This document shows positions 22,251 through 34,534 of a stretch of DNA of 64,000 bases, in pieces (within the stretch, counting starts at the first letter, position 1; each line of letters starts with the position of its first letter). Made by a program: the position numbers and the translations under genes. Under the pieces are notes generated by a model. The model was not told the origin of the DNA. It did no database searches and worked only from the letters and a program-made list of their open reading frames with translations. Source of the stretch: Lycocorax pyrrhopterus obiensis (taxonomy: Eukaryota > Chordata > Aves > Passeriformes > Paradisaeidae); NCBI GenBank assembly GCA_014706295.1, contig JACSVZ010000022.1, positions 10,186,830 through 10,250,829 of the forward strand, written 5' to 3'.

Positions 22251-23631
22251 ATGGCGCCGCCGGGGCCGGGACCGGAGCCGCGCTTGGCGGGGCCCGGGGG
22301 AACGGGGTGAGCGCGGGGGGGCGAGGGAGGGGGGCGGCACCGCAGGGAGGGGCGGTGGCACGGCCGTACCCTCCCCTCGGTGGGGGGGGTCCCCTCAGGG
22401 GACAGGGGGGCGTGTGAGGAGGAGGAGGAGGAGGAGGATGCGGGGCGGAGGGGGGGGGGCGTAGGCCGGGCCCGCCTCCCTCCCCTGCGGGCTGCGGGGC
22501 GGGGGTGGGATGTGTGATCCCGCTCCACCGGGGCTGCATTATCCACGGAGCGCTCCCGGGGGTGGGGATCTCCTGGTTGGCTCCCGAGGCAAACAGCGGA
22601 GGTGCCGGAGGGGGGAGCGAGTTCCCCGGAGAGCAATTCGCGGCCACCCCCCGGCACCTCCGCCGTTTGCAAGGCGGTTGCAACAGCACCTCTGAATTCC
22701 CTAAAATTCCGGTGTGATCGTTTATGCACCTTACTATTAAAGACATCAAAATCCAAACTCTTGTCTTCTTCCAGGTAGCTTTGAAACTGGCCCAGATGGC
22801 CGGGCTTTTTCGGAGGGAAAGGAGCAGTTCCCTGGTGAAAGTGGCGGAGACTCCCGGGACACCGGCACAGCTCTGGAGCAAGAGGTAGAGAACACTCATC
22901 TTTTCTGGGACATATTTCATAGAGAGGTGAAATATTCATGGTTTTAGCACCCAGAAAGACAGACTGCTCTGAACCACAGGCCTCCTGCACCCTGAGGGGT
23001 CAGAGCAGCTGTCACATCACTCTGGTTTGTCCCAAAGTGGCACCTCAGCAGTTCTGGTCCTTTATTGTTGTGCTCTGACCACGTAGATTCAGCCTGCACA
23101 AAACCAAGTTTTGTTCTTAACAGGCATTCCCAAACCTCACAGTGACATGTTTTCTTGGAGTGATCCCATTTCCCAGTGTTTTCCACCCTGAGGGAACCAT
23201 CCATGGTATTGGGGGTGATGGTGTAGTCACAGTAATTGTTATTTCAGCTCTTCATAACGTTCCTTGAGCACTTTCTTGCTGGGGGTTGGTTTGTTCCCTC
23301 ACAGTTGCACATCCTGCCCACAACTCACGCTCATGTTGATGTGCAGCAGGAAGTTCCTCCTCTGAAGCAATCATGGAGTGAGAAAGAGCTTGAGGGTTTG
23401 ATGCTATTTTAAGAAGAGTTTCTCAGGCAGCCAAATTGAGTGAAAGAGATCGGTTTTATTTCAGCTGACCGTTTACCAGTCGAGCTGGCGGTAGAACCTA
23501 TAAAAACGTTGTACTTCACCAACACACAGCTCAAGAACAACCTGCTAAGAGAGATTAATGTAGAACCTCGTCAACATGAAAGCCACAAGAGCTTACGGGA
23601 GGTGTATTTTGTTGAACAGGAAACAGTTTGA
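22251..23631 (+). CDS. Putative four-exon gene, 133-aa product, family not recognised
   Basis: I do not recognise this product. Four plus-strand segments join with consensus splice sites and matching phases: 22251-22306 (donor GTGAGC), 22779-22884 (donor GTAGAG), 23305-23377 (donor GTGAGA), 23465-23631 (TGA). They total 402 nt and have no internal stop. The ATG has -3 G and +4 G. The predicted protein is proline/glycine-rich at the start (MAPPGPGPEPRLAG), then acidic and polar, ending in a possible helical tail (TLYFTNTQLKNNLLREINVE ... EQETV). There is no signal peptide or membrane segment. Exon 4 keeps several CpGs in an AT-richer setting, which hints at coding constraint. Exon 2 uses the second of two tandem acceptors, CCAG and GTAG. 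No AATAAA follows before PLAGL2, so these could instead be leader exons of PLAGL2 transcripts. The model is entirely inferential. Confidence 0.4.
22416..22438 (+). repeat. (GAG)n microsatellite
   Basis: About seven GAG/GGA units lie in the first intron of the putative plus-strand transcript, within the CpG island. Confidence 0.85.
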
Positions 23632-24470
23632 GCTTCCATTATTAATGGATGAGAGTGTCAAAGAAAAAAAAAGAAGAGTTAAAAATTGCTCATTACAGTA
23701 GAAAACTTGCTAATCCAGAGAGGCAGAATCTGCCTCACAATCGAAAAGTGAAAATACAATGAGTAATCCCACCCTGAAGTGGAGCAGCATCTGTTGCCTT
23801 CCAGAAAAAGGTGTGATGTTGACGATAATTGTGAGTTTCCTTCCTCAGCCCTGTTCAGCCACATGTGGGGGTTCAGATCGTTTTGCTTTGGAGATGGTCT
23901 TGCCCAGTGCACCAGGTTGGGAGCAGAAAGGGTGGGAAAAGAAAATACAAGAGAACCTTGGTTTCTCTGGGAATCTCTAGGAGGGAATTCCATGTAAGCA
24001 GAGACCAAAAGCAAGTGAGAATATGAAAAAATGGGATGAGAAGTGATCCACAAAATACACAGTGAAAGGTATTTAGAGCTTTTAAATAGACACCTTTCTA
24101 TGATCTTTCAGGAGAAAATACATCCAACAGGTAACACTGGCTCTTAATAGTTGCAAAAAATGTAATTCAGAAAAAGTTTTAACATAATTTTATTCAGGTA
24201 ACAGGTTAAGGAGGAAAAGACAGAAAAACATAGTGGAGATTGGAGTTCCCCATGTCTGGGAACACACATCTTCAAATGTTCATTGTGTGCACAGGTGAAG
24301 GATGCAGTGTCTTAACACCAGCCTTCTGTGATTTCAGATGAAGAAGTTTTGCTATTAAAGCAGTTTGGTCACAGGGGGCTCCAACAGAAAACTGCACCGG
24401 GACAACATCACAGCGAGACGCCCACAGGGTCGAGTTCTGCTTGACATGGCCGTGTTCTACTAGACCTGCC

Positions 24471-26771
24471 ATGACGGCATTTTTTCCCAGTGTTCCCAAC
24501 TGGATTCAAGATGCAAAGCAGGAGGAGGAAGAGACAGGCTGGAAATTAGTCCCCAGACCAAGAGGTGAAGAGACCGAAAGTCAGGGAAAATGCCAGTGTG
24601 AACTATCGGAGCCCTCCTTCCCTCACGTGGACAAGCTGAGACCTCACACGCTTTCCCATTCGGAGCAGAGGCCCTACAACTGCCCCCAGCTGCACTGTGG
24701 CAAGGCCTTTGCTTCCAAGTACAAGCTCTATAGGTAAGTATCTGCAAGTGCCTCTGCCCAGCAGTGCCAGGAGAGAGAGGAAACCCCCTCCCTCGTGTGT
24801 CTTTGCTTGAATTTCTGAGAAGCTGGAGGAGGGGAAATGCCCTTTTACCTTGCAAAGCAGTTGAGTCCCAGACATTACCATACTTGGCATCTCTTTAGGC
24901 GCCTTCCAGAGAACTTCAGCTAATGCTTTATCCTGAGCTCAAGCTGTTTTCTGTTTCACTGAGGAGGAAACAGAAACAGAAAGTGGAGTTCACAGATTAA
25001 AAAACAGAATGAAAAGCAAGAACAGCATTTACATTCATAAGTCCTGCCTCTAACCACAGGGATAATTCCATGGCAGCTGTTGCTCCAGTATGGAGAAGTA
25101 GAGTTCCCATTTATATAGTGAAGTACAACACTAAATAATTAAACAGTGATGACTGGGAACTTGAAATCAGATGAGCCACAGTGTAGGAGAGTGTGAGATA
25201 CCAAGGTGAAATCAGACCACAGTGGCCATCAGCAGACTTAGGCACAGCTTGACCCTCCTGATGAACTGAAGTTTTCTCACCTAGTGTCACAAACTAGGGA
25301 GGTTTTCTTGGCTAGTTTCCCTTTGGCAGCCTCACAGAGAGCAGGAGCTGAGGAGAGACAGCTGCTGAAACAGACTGTAGGTTTTGCCTGAAGCATTGTG
25401 CTCCTGTGCTCCTTGTTTAGTGGAGGTAAAATGCCATCTGGGATTTTTGTGGCATAAAGCGTATGACACAAGGAAAATTTTGGCAAACTAGCGTGTGTTC
25501 CCTCAGGGGCTGGATGTTTGTCTGAACTTTCCTGCTTTTCTCCCCTAAGGCATATGGCCACTCACTCTGCTCAGAAGCCTCACCAGTGCATGTACTGCGA
25601 GAAGATGTTTCACCGGAAGGATCACCTTCGGAACCACCTGCAGACCCACGATCCCAACAAGGAGGCCCTGCACTGTCCCGAGTGCGGCAAGAACTACAAC
25701 ACCAAACTGGGCTTCAGGCGCCACCTGGCCATGCATGCGGCTGCCAGCGGTGACCTCAGCTGCAAAGTGTGCCTCCAGACCTTTGAGAGCACCCAGGTCC
25801 TGCTGGAGCACCTCAAAGCTCATTCCAGGCGGGCTTCTGGTGGGGCGAAGGAAAAGAAGCATCCGTGTGACCACTGCGATCGGCGCTTCTACACCCGGAA
25901 AGACGTGCGGAGACACTTGGTAGTGCACACGGGGCGGAAGGACTTCTTGTGCCAGTACTGTGCTCAGAGGTTTGGGAGGAAAGACCACCTGACCAGGCAC
26001 ATGAAGAAAAGCCACTCCCAGGAACTGCTGAAGATTAAGACGGAGCCGGTAGACATGTTGGGTCTGCTCAGCTGCAGCTCCTCTGTGGCAGTGAAGGAAG
26101 AGCTGAGTCCTGTCCTGTGTATGGCATCCAGAGACATGATGGGTGGTAAGAGCTTCCCTGGCATGCTGCCCGTGGGCATGTACAGCACACATCTCCAAAC
26201 CATGCCAAGCTCAGGGATGCCCCATTCTTTGGTTCCTAATTCTCTTCCAATGGGAATGAGCTATCCTCTGGAGTCTTCTTCTCCCATCTCCTCCCCACCG
26301 CAACCTCCTCCAAAGTATCAGCTTGGATCTACCTCATATTTGCCTGAGAAACTACCCAAAGTAGAGGTGGACAGCTTTTTGTCAGACTTCCCTGGCAGCC
26401 TGTCTCTCTCATCTGGTGATCCTCAGTCCTCTTCGCCTCAGCCACCCGCCCTGGATGAGGCTTTGCTTTCCAAGAGCCCTGCTAACCTCTCAGAGGCTCT
26501 CTGTGCTGCTAACATGGACTTCTCTCATCTTCTTGGCTTCCTCCCCCTAAATCTTCCTCCTTGCAATCCACCTGTCTCGTCGGGGGGATTGGTCATGGGC
26601 TACTCGCAGGGGGAGGCACAGCCACTGCTCACCACTTTGCAACATCAACCTCAAGAGTCTCCCGGAGCCGGGGCCTCGCTGAACTTTGGGCCCCTTCATT
26701 CGTTGCCCCCCGTCTTCACCTCCAGCTTGAGCACAACCACGCTGCCACGGTTCCACCAGGCATTCCAATAA
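24471..26771 (+). CDS. PLAGL2: PLAGL2, C2H2 zinc-finger transcription factor (complete coding, 2 exons, 494 aa)
   Basis: PLAGL2 is a nuclear zinc-finger activator of the PLAG family. Coding exons are 24471-24733 (donor GTAAGT) and 25550-26771, joined within Arg88. The ATG gives MTAFFPSVPNWIQDAKQEEE, matching the vertebrate N-terminus; human PLAGL2 is 496 aa. The first finger spans the intron (C71, C76, H89, H93). Further C2H2 fingers run to about residue 250, ending in GRKDHLTRH. SUMO-type motifs IKTE, VKEE and PKVEV follow, as in human, and the protein ends TTLPRFHQAFQ. A strong acceptor (TGTGATTTCAG) at 24337 suggests this exon starts at 24338. Its first codons would form a seven-codon upstream ORF (MKKFCY, stop). 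The noncoding first exon is not certain. It is the only confidently identified plus-strand gene here, and its 3' end converges on TM9SF4. Confidence 0.97.
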
Positions 26772-29700
26772 GCTGGAAATAGCACTGGAGAACAGATCTT
26801 TCGGTCACCCTTTTGTGGAGAGCCTTAAAAACGCACAACTCTTCCTTCCTTGGGGGTGTGAAAGCTCTGGCAGAGCTGGGTCAGACGGGAGGTTTCTGAT
26901 CTCGGAGGGAGCACTTGTAGACTGGAACAGCCGATACCCCGTGTGAGTCCCAGTCCTGTACAGCGGAAAGATTTCAGCTGATAGACTGGATATATTTTAT
27001 CTAATTTTTAATCTGTGAATCAGGAGCCGCGCTTAGCACTGACCTTCCCTGAGAATGCTGGAGCTATGTTCCTCTCTGGGAAGGGACTGTCCCTCAGAAG
27101 GAGTTGAGACTCTTTCATCCTGGGCTAAACTTTTGAAGAGTCCAGCTTCCATTTCATGTTACCACACTGCAATTCTGGCAAACCAGCCAACACCTCCACA
27201 TGGAGAAGAAGTCAGGATACCGCTCTGTATGAAGCCAACAGGGAAGAGGCTGTCCTTCCCTGCTACCTCTCATCCCATCACCCAACACAGCTTACTCCAC
27301 ATCAGTGTTAAGTAACAAGCCCGTTTACATAGTGAATTCAGCGTCATCTCTTCGGAGCCATTAGGATAAACTCATTATGGTGAACATTGTTTACACAACA
27401 CGAATCTGTTTCTGCCATTGCAAAAATAGGAGGCACCAGAATACACTGGGTTCATCTCTGGTGTAGCTAGAACACTGTTTACACAACGAAGTCAGGTTGC
27501 ACTGATTTCTCTTCACTTATCATGTTCTTCCCCCATGGGGAAATACACTGCTTTTGGGCCACTTCAGCCTCTGCCCCTGTAGGCAGCAGCTTCCTGCCTT
27601 TTCCTGCTGGCTATCCCGAGTGAAGGGGATGGAGCAGCTCTCACAGCTTAGCTTGGTGTGCGGTGTATGGACAGAGCCTTTTTCAATATCTCCCCCAGGC
27701 AAACAGATCTGGAAACCAAAGCACGTGAGAGAGCTGGGTGAGGAGCTCGGGACATCGAGCACTGGCATACCAGGTGTGGGTGAGAACAGGCTGCAGGCCC
27801 TGCTCCATAGGTTCCCTTGGGATGAGGAACAGAGTATGAGTTTCTGGGGCTTGGGGTTTTTTAACCACAGCCATTCATTGAGGTCAGCATCCTTTTTGGC
27901 TTATCCAAAAGGAAGCAGTCTCAAAGGTGTATTTTAACCTCAGTGGTGGTAACATCCAAGAATCAAGGAAAAATTGGTCCCAGCTTCATGTACACTCTGT
28001 CAGTGTATTGGAAGCATTTTCCCCAGCACCAATAGTTCTAACAAATGCTGAGGTTTGGGGCCTGCAGTCAACTTTTCACTTTCTGGTTCCACTAGCCTTT
28101 TTTGTTCTCTCCTTCTCAAGCCTTGCCTCCTGAAGTTAAAGTCCTGCTTCCCTTGCTCCCTGCCCTACCTCTTAAACTCTTCCATAGGCTGTCTACCTAC
28201 CAGGGCAGAAGGGTTATACTGGGAAGTGGCAGCCAGCTGCTGGTGTCATTTGGCACCTGTATTGTCTCCTGCTCCTGTTTTCCTGGGCACTTACACTGCA
28301 GATGGGGACATACGGGTGTCACTCACTCTGCATTGGTGCTTGTTTATGACTATGGACAGGCAGATCTTCATACCTCAGCATAGAGGAACCATTGTAGGCC
28401 AATATAAACCAGGAAATCTGTCAATATTGTTCTCCATAAATCTAGGAAATGCAAAATCTACCTCTGCTCTGTTATCTCAGCTCCTTAGGCGAAGCCAGAT
28501 GCTGTCCTCCCTCATCTCCCCAGAGCACATCCACCTCAGTTGATGCAGATTCCTTCCTGCTGAGCCATGATCCCACCATGTGACATCAGCTGTGCCTCTT
28601 TTGGTCACAGGCTTGTCCCCCTTCCATTTTACTCCAGAATTTTATTTTTAATTTAGCTTAGTAATTCTTCCCAGAATGACTCTTTAGCAATCCATTGATT
28701 CTCCAGAACATAGATCGGTTGTTTTAGGTTAGCCAGCAATGCTGCAAATAAGACTTTTGTATCAAAATGTAATATAAGATTTATTTACCTCAGCAATATC
28801 CTGTGGCAATGATCTTCCTGAGTTGAATGCAGTACTTTTTCCTTTTCTCCACTGGAAAATGTTGCCTTTCCTAGTCCAACGAGTGCCTTCTTGTTCTCTA
28901 ACCTAGCAAAGGTAAACAGGGCATTGCAGCCAGTCTGTTTACCAGCATTGAATACCTCAGGCCTGTCTCCTATTGCTTTGCTCTTTGCAAATTAAAGAGT
29001 TTCACACTGTTATCAATTATATGCAAGCCTTATCCCTGTCTTCAGTTGAGAGGATTATTATTTTTCGAGAAATAAATGGTCAGAACTGATCACTCACTGC
29101 CGGGTGAGGATTATCAGATTTATGCAATGCCATCACACACCTTCTCCCACTGCAGAACATTCAGCTTTCTTGCTTCCTGCCTGCATTGTACTCTGAACAG
29201 ATGTCATCACTGGAATTCCTTTAGCAGTGGTAGCTAAACTTAGAGCCAGGCATCTTTTTCCTACCAGTAGTCTGTCAAAGAATAAATGGAATTCATTTTG
29301 CTATGATTTGCACGTGTGATTTGCTTTCCACAGCTACTTTAACAAGCAGAACTGCAGTAACCTTTGTCAATGCAAGGAAAATCTAACCCAGCAAAGACAA
29401 CATGGTCAGAGACAGCATTGGAGCTGATTCCAGGTGTTTGCTCAGGAAAATGGATTCAAAGTTCTTCTACCACAACAGTTTGTAATCTGAAAGTATTTTA
29501 CCAGTCAGTCTAAAACTAATGAGACTAATTCCATTTGAAATAGCAAGTGTGCAATTCACAGAACAAATTATGGTGAACAACTTTTACCTGTTCATAAGAA
29601 AAAACTTTGAGCATCCAAGCTTAGAGCACTTGGGAATCCCAGTCCATTAGGACATATGTACCAAGCTGTTAGGCGAGTCAGTGGAGGTCAGCTTAGCCAA

Positions 29701-32700
29701 GCTCCTGCTGATGCAGCTGGAGGTAAGGGACAAGGGTAACCTTGGCATGCTGTGAGGGGGATTGCTGCAGCACAGCCTACAATCTGTTCTGTGGTGTATG
29801 TGCAGGGCTGTGGCAGCCACTGCGCTGGTATGTGATATAAAAAAAATCATCCCAGAAGGAGTTTGGTTCTGGTTTTGGACCACAAGTTCGGGGCTGCAGG
29901 TCCAGGACACGGATGTGGGTCAGCCAGGCAGAGCCCAGCAAACCATCCCACTGTGATCCCTCTGTTCCTGGCACACCTGTATCAGGAAGATGGCATCAGA
30001 TCGAGCCCAAGGGCAGCAACCACAGCACATGATTGGTCAGGAGGGTTTAGTTAAATAAAGGAATATTTTAAATTGGCTGGCTTGGGGGGTGTCTAAAGCA
30101 ATAGTAACAGTGCAGTCAACTAAGATATAAACCCATAGACCTCCAGTCAGCAAAAGGACAGGACATGAACTTGCCAGCCCTTATGAATCAGACCCTGGAT
30201 TCTCAGAAAGCCAAGGACTTAATGTCCCCCTAGAAATAAGAACTAACAAATAGCCAAGCCAAGTCACTCCCTGGCAGCAGAGGGTTAACTCTTGCCCATC
30301 CTTCCAGGCTCAGATTGCCAGAACCCTATGAAAGGCTGAAGATCTTTTTCCCCCTGGGATTACAGCTCACTCCAAATCCATTTGTAGGAAGGAACAACAT
30401 GTTATCGTGCATTTGCTTCCACTGAATTTCACATGACAGAATACCCACACACCGAGTTGTGACAGACCCCGTTCTCTGTCTCACAACGTTGCTGCTCTTT
30501 AGCCTCAGTGTTGAAAAATGGTGTCACTTCAACTGGAATCCTTTTTTTGCCTCTGGTAGACTGATGATTTCAGTACTTCTGTTGAGCTCAGCTCTTTGTT
30601 CTTTAATTCCTTCTTTGCTGACAGGTAAATAGCAGCTGCTGGGAAGAGTTCCTGCAGTTCACTGAAAAAAATCCCCTTTTCCTTTCTCTACCATTGCACC
30701 ACCTTTGCTCTCTGGACAGAACAACCCCACAGAGGCATTTTCTGCTGCCTGCAATTAAAATTTCCACAAATAAATCTTCAAAGATGTGCTTCCCATCACC
30801 CTACCTTCTTGCTTATCCTCTAATCCCAGTTAGTCAGGCTGACTGAATTCTCCCTCAGGTGCCTATTTTTAGTTAATTGCCTGCCCAAGCCCTGGAGCTA
30901 TTCTGCCACTGAACAGTGAAGTGGATGAATGGCTCAAACAGAACCACTTCAAGTTTCAATCCTCACCCAAAATTTGTGTCTTTTCCATAACTTTTCCATT
31001 GTATTTTTCCCAGTTACCAGAGATGGGAGTTGCTGTCTGAAGCTCTGAATCCCATCCTGGCTGACCCCTGTGTGGTAGGAGAAGGTGGTTTGGTTTAGCC
31101 TCGTCTGCTGGATCTGGGAAGCCCAGATTCTTTTCACCCCAATCCCCAGCTCTGGCACCTGTCACCCTTTCCATGCCTGTTTACCTATAACACGCCACAG
31201 CCATACTGAGCCTCTCTTGGAAAGCAGCTGGAAGCTGCCAGGGAGATGCCATTACCACTGATCCAGCTGCCTTACAGGACCACTGTTCCTATTCCCCACC
31301 ACCTCTCAGGTTCTGTTATCCCTGCTGCACAATCCAGGCACACTCACATTAGGTTCACCTCTGGCTATTCCCAGTGATGGATTTGTTTCCTTCTGGTGAC
31401 TAACTGGGATCCTCTAGGAATCCTACACATTTCAGCTGTTCTTGTGGCTGCAGGTAAGGAGTTTTCTCCCAGAGTACAGTCTGCAATCTCTACCTGGAAC
31501 CAGCTCTCATCTTCCCACAGGCCAAACACCACTAAACGCTTCAGACTGGCATGCAAACAGGTCGAGCAAAAATAGAACTGGTGATCAGAAATGAGACCAG
31601 AAAACAGATCACATTCTGCTTCTCACAAATCCACACCAGGAGATGAGCTTGGCTTTCCTGTTCAAAGTACATTTTCTTTCCATGTGCTCAGGTGGGTTGC
31701 AGGAGGAGCCTGAAGCACCTTCCTCACTCTGTGCTTGTGGTTGAAGCCAGGTCTGTGTGGTCCTTTCCACCAGTGCCTAAATACCAGCATGGAAATAGAG
31801 CATACATGACACAGAGGGAGCTTCTCTGTATCAGATCACAGTGACAAGGAAAGTTAAAAGCATTGCAAAAGATAACCAGGGAATTTGGAATTAATTTTAT
31901 TACTATAAATAGGTCAGCTCTTCAGTTGGGGGAAGAATCCTCAACATTGAAGTGTCTTGTTGCAAAGCAACCATCCCTCACTTTCACAGCTCTCGCCACC
32001 TTCAGTCGCACCCTCTGTTCACAAACTGTGTCTGTGCTTCAAGCTACTGTGCAAGGGGATAACCAGCTCTAGCATGGAATGTACTGAGTGGACTGGGGAC
32101 AGCACCAAGCAGGACAGGGACAGCCTCCAGCACCTGGCACAGGCCAGGCTGGCTGAGTGTCCAGGTGAGCAGGCCAGGGACCTGCCTGCAGCCCTTCTCC
32201 CTCTGTAGTCAGTGTCTTGCACCTGAAGGTAACAACACATGAGCTTTGCTCACAGCCCTCAGCAGCACAACCCACTTCGGGGCACCACGCAAGGGTGCAG
32301 GAGCCTGCACACTCCAGCACATCCCAGAACTTGTGCTAGAAACCTCTCTGGAGTTCGAGTTCTCCTCACCCTCCTGAGTGCCTCAGCCTTGATGCTTTGT
32401 GGAGCTTTCCCACTTTAGTGATTCCTGATACGTAAGAGCAATTTTTAGAAAGATTGTTTTGTAACATTTGAACCAGGGTTTTCCTTAAACGAGGATAGTG
32501 AAGAACACAGAGCTGTCTGCTGATGTACTCTTGAGACCTAGGTGGCTACAAGAATCCCTGTGGAGCCCCGGGGAGCAGCCAAACTCCAAATCTGCTGCTG
32601 GAAGAAAAGCTATCCAGTGGCCTTTGCAAGCACAAGTCATGCCAAGAACCCTCTCCCAACACAGGCTCTGCCATCTCCCACAGGATCCAGTAAACATCCC

Positions 32701-34534
32701 ATTGGAAGGTGAAGGGTTTGGGATTAGCCCTGGGAGGGGGTGGGAAAGCCACAGTGTCCCTCCCTGGGGCTGCCATTCACACTGTCCCTTCTTGCGCTGG
32801 TTCTGGACAGGCCCCGTGCCTGACCTCCCTCTCTGCAGCTACAGCTGCCAAAGCCAGAAACTTCCCATTGTTAAAGCTCAACTGGTTTTCTAAAACTTTC
32901 TAGCACTTTTACACAGAGTGAATAACCTCTTTTAATGGAGTAGTTTGGGGGCTGTAAACAAGGTTTTTAAATTGTAATTAAGTGCCATTAGGAATTGTAT
33001 GGTTCATCACTAAAATTAGCTCTTGCAAAATGAAGTTCAAATTGAAAGCATCTTTTATAATGAAGTTGTTTATTAAAAGCATTTGGATGATCTGCCTCGG
33101 GTGTCTTCATGGAGGGGAGTTGGGAGTTTTGGTTGGATTAAGAGAAGATAGAATCATAAGGCAGGTCAAAGACACAGTTCCCTACATGAAGCCACAGAGG
33201 TTTTCAAATTTCTTCCAAGCAAAGAACTAGACCCACAAGAAAAAGACCCAGCACCCCACGGGGGAGGCAGCCACAGCAGACACCATTATCCCCTGTCAAG
33301 GAGAATAATGTTTGTTAGACAGAAAGTTCTCATCACTTGGTTTCACTAAAATTTCCAGCCCATGTGGCAGCATTTCAGACAAGTCCAGCCCGCTCCCCCT
33401 CTCAACCCAAACATCCTCTGCTCCCTACAGGCAGGAGAACCAGGACCAAACCTCAGCTTAAGCTACAACTGGCTGCAGGCACCAGCAGCATTTGAAGATG
33501 AAACAGGGCAAAGCACACGGTGCCCTCTTGGGATTCTCCTTCAGAACATGGATTAAAAGCTGACAGCCATGATCAGCATTAGGTGCTTGTCTAAGAATGA
33601 TCTAGTTTTCAGTTCTAGTTTTCATTCCTAATTCAGCCACCATTAAAACGTGCCCTTTCCTCAGCAGCTTTTCCCTGGAGCTGAGGGCTGTGGCAGGACA
33701 TGAATACACTCATCTGCGAAAAACGAGAAATAAATTCAGCATGGATTGTCCTGGTGGTGGAGCTGAAGCTTCCTCTGCCTTTTTAAACAGAAAAGGGATT
33801 ATTCTGATGATTTCTGAGTTTTGATTCAAGCATTTGCCAGCTCTGGTCTCACTCACAGACACTCAGCAGCCCCCGACACTGGATCCCGTAACCTGGGGGA
33901 ATCACATCCATTGCTCTGCTGGGCAAACCATCTCAGGAAAGGGGAATTCACTTTCCCTCCCTCAGGCAGCATTCCAGCAGATGCTCACTGATCTCCTGCC
34001 ACTCACCTCCCATCAGAAACACACAAGCTCTGGGAAGCCATGGAGCTGGAAGCCAACGCTGAGGGCTCAGCTTCCACAGCAGCAGCAGCGCTGCTCAAAC
34101 TCTCGCTCGGAGGAAGGAATGGCAGCTCCCTTCCGAGCTGTCCTCTCCCCTCTGCTGCTCTATAGCACCGTCTATCTGCCCATCACTGCCATCCAACAGT
34201 TCTGCTGCTCTGCCCATCAGTGCCACACGTCAAACAACGAATCTCACACAAGAGACAAGTTGCTCAAGTGATCTTACCCGGCAGCACGGCATCAGCAGAT
34301 CCAAATGCCTCAACTGGTGGCATAATTACAATATATGGCAGCATTCAGGGCATGCCACACTGGGAGAAACTTAAGTTTACCAGGAGAAAAATATTACAAA
34401 CAAAACCAGAGTATTCCAAGCTCTGCTTCTGGCTGAAGCCACACATCACAGACCACATGGGTGTCACACAGGCCAAGTGTTACAAAAAGAAATTCTCCAT
34501 AAGTGGCTTAGGAGAACCCAAGAGAACAGAATGA
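26772..34534 (+). other. PLAGL2: PLAGL2 3' UTR followed by intergenic DNA
   Basis: No coding exon, RNA gene or CR1 copy is recognisable in this 7.8 kb. Plus-strand AATAAA hexamers that could end PLAGL2 occur at 29071, 29281 and 30054, among others, so the UTR end is undetermined. The open frames here are short and lack splice context. The human interval between these genes holds a TSPY pseudogene, and I see nothing like it. Confidence 0.5.

Noticed and set aside
22795..22887. Alternative frame starting ATG GCC GGG in the second putative exon (MAGLFRRERSSS...)
   Set aside because: It hits a stop at the splice donor and its phase does not lead into any open downstream exon. The other frame joins exons on both sides.
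24441..24470. Upstream extension of PLAGL2 by ten codons
   Set aside because: It would begin with TTG rather than ATG and is not part of the conserved PLAGL2 N-terminus.
25545..26198. 217-codon minus-strand frame opposite PLAGL2
   Set aside because: It is the antisense shadow of the zinc-finger exon, with no independent features.
33118..33215. Possible extra CR1 copy (AGAATCATAAGGCAGG...)
   Set aside because: Only the first few bases resemble a CR1 terminus; the following text does not match.
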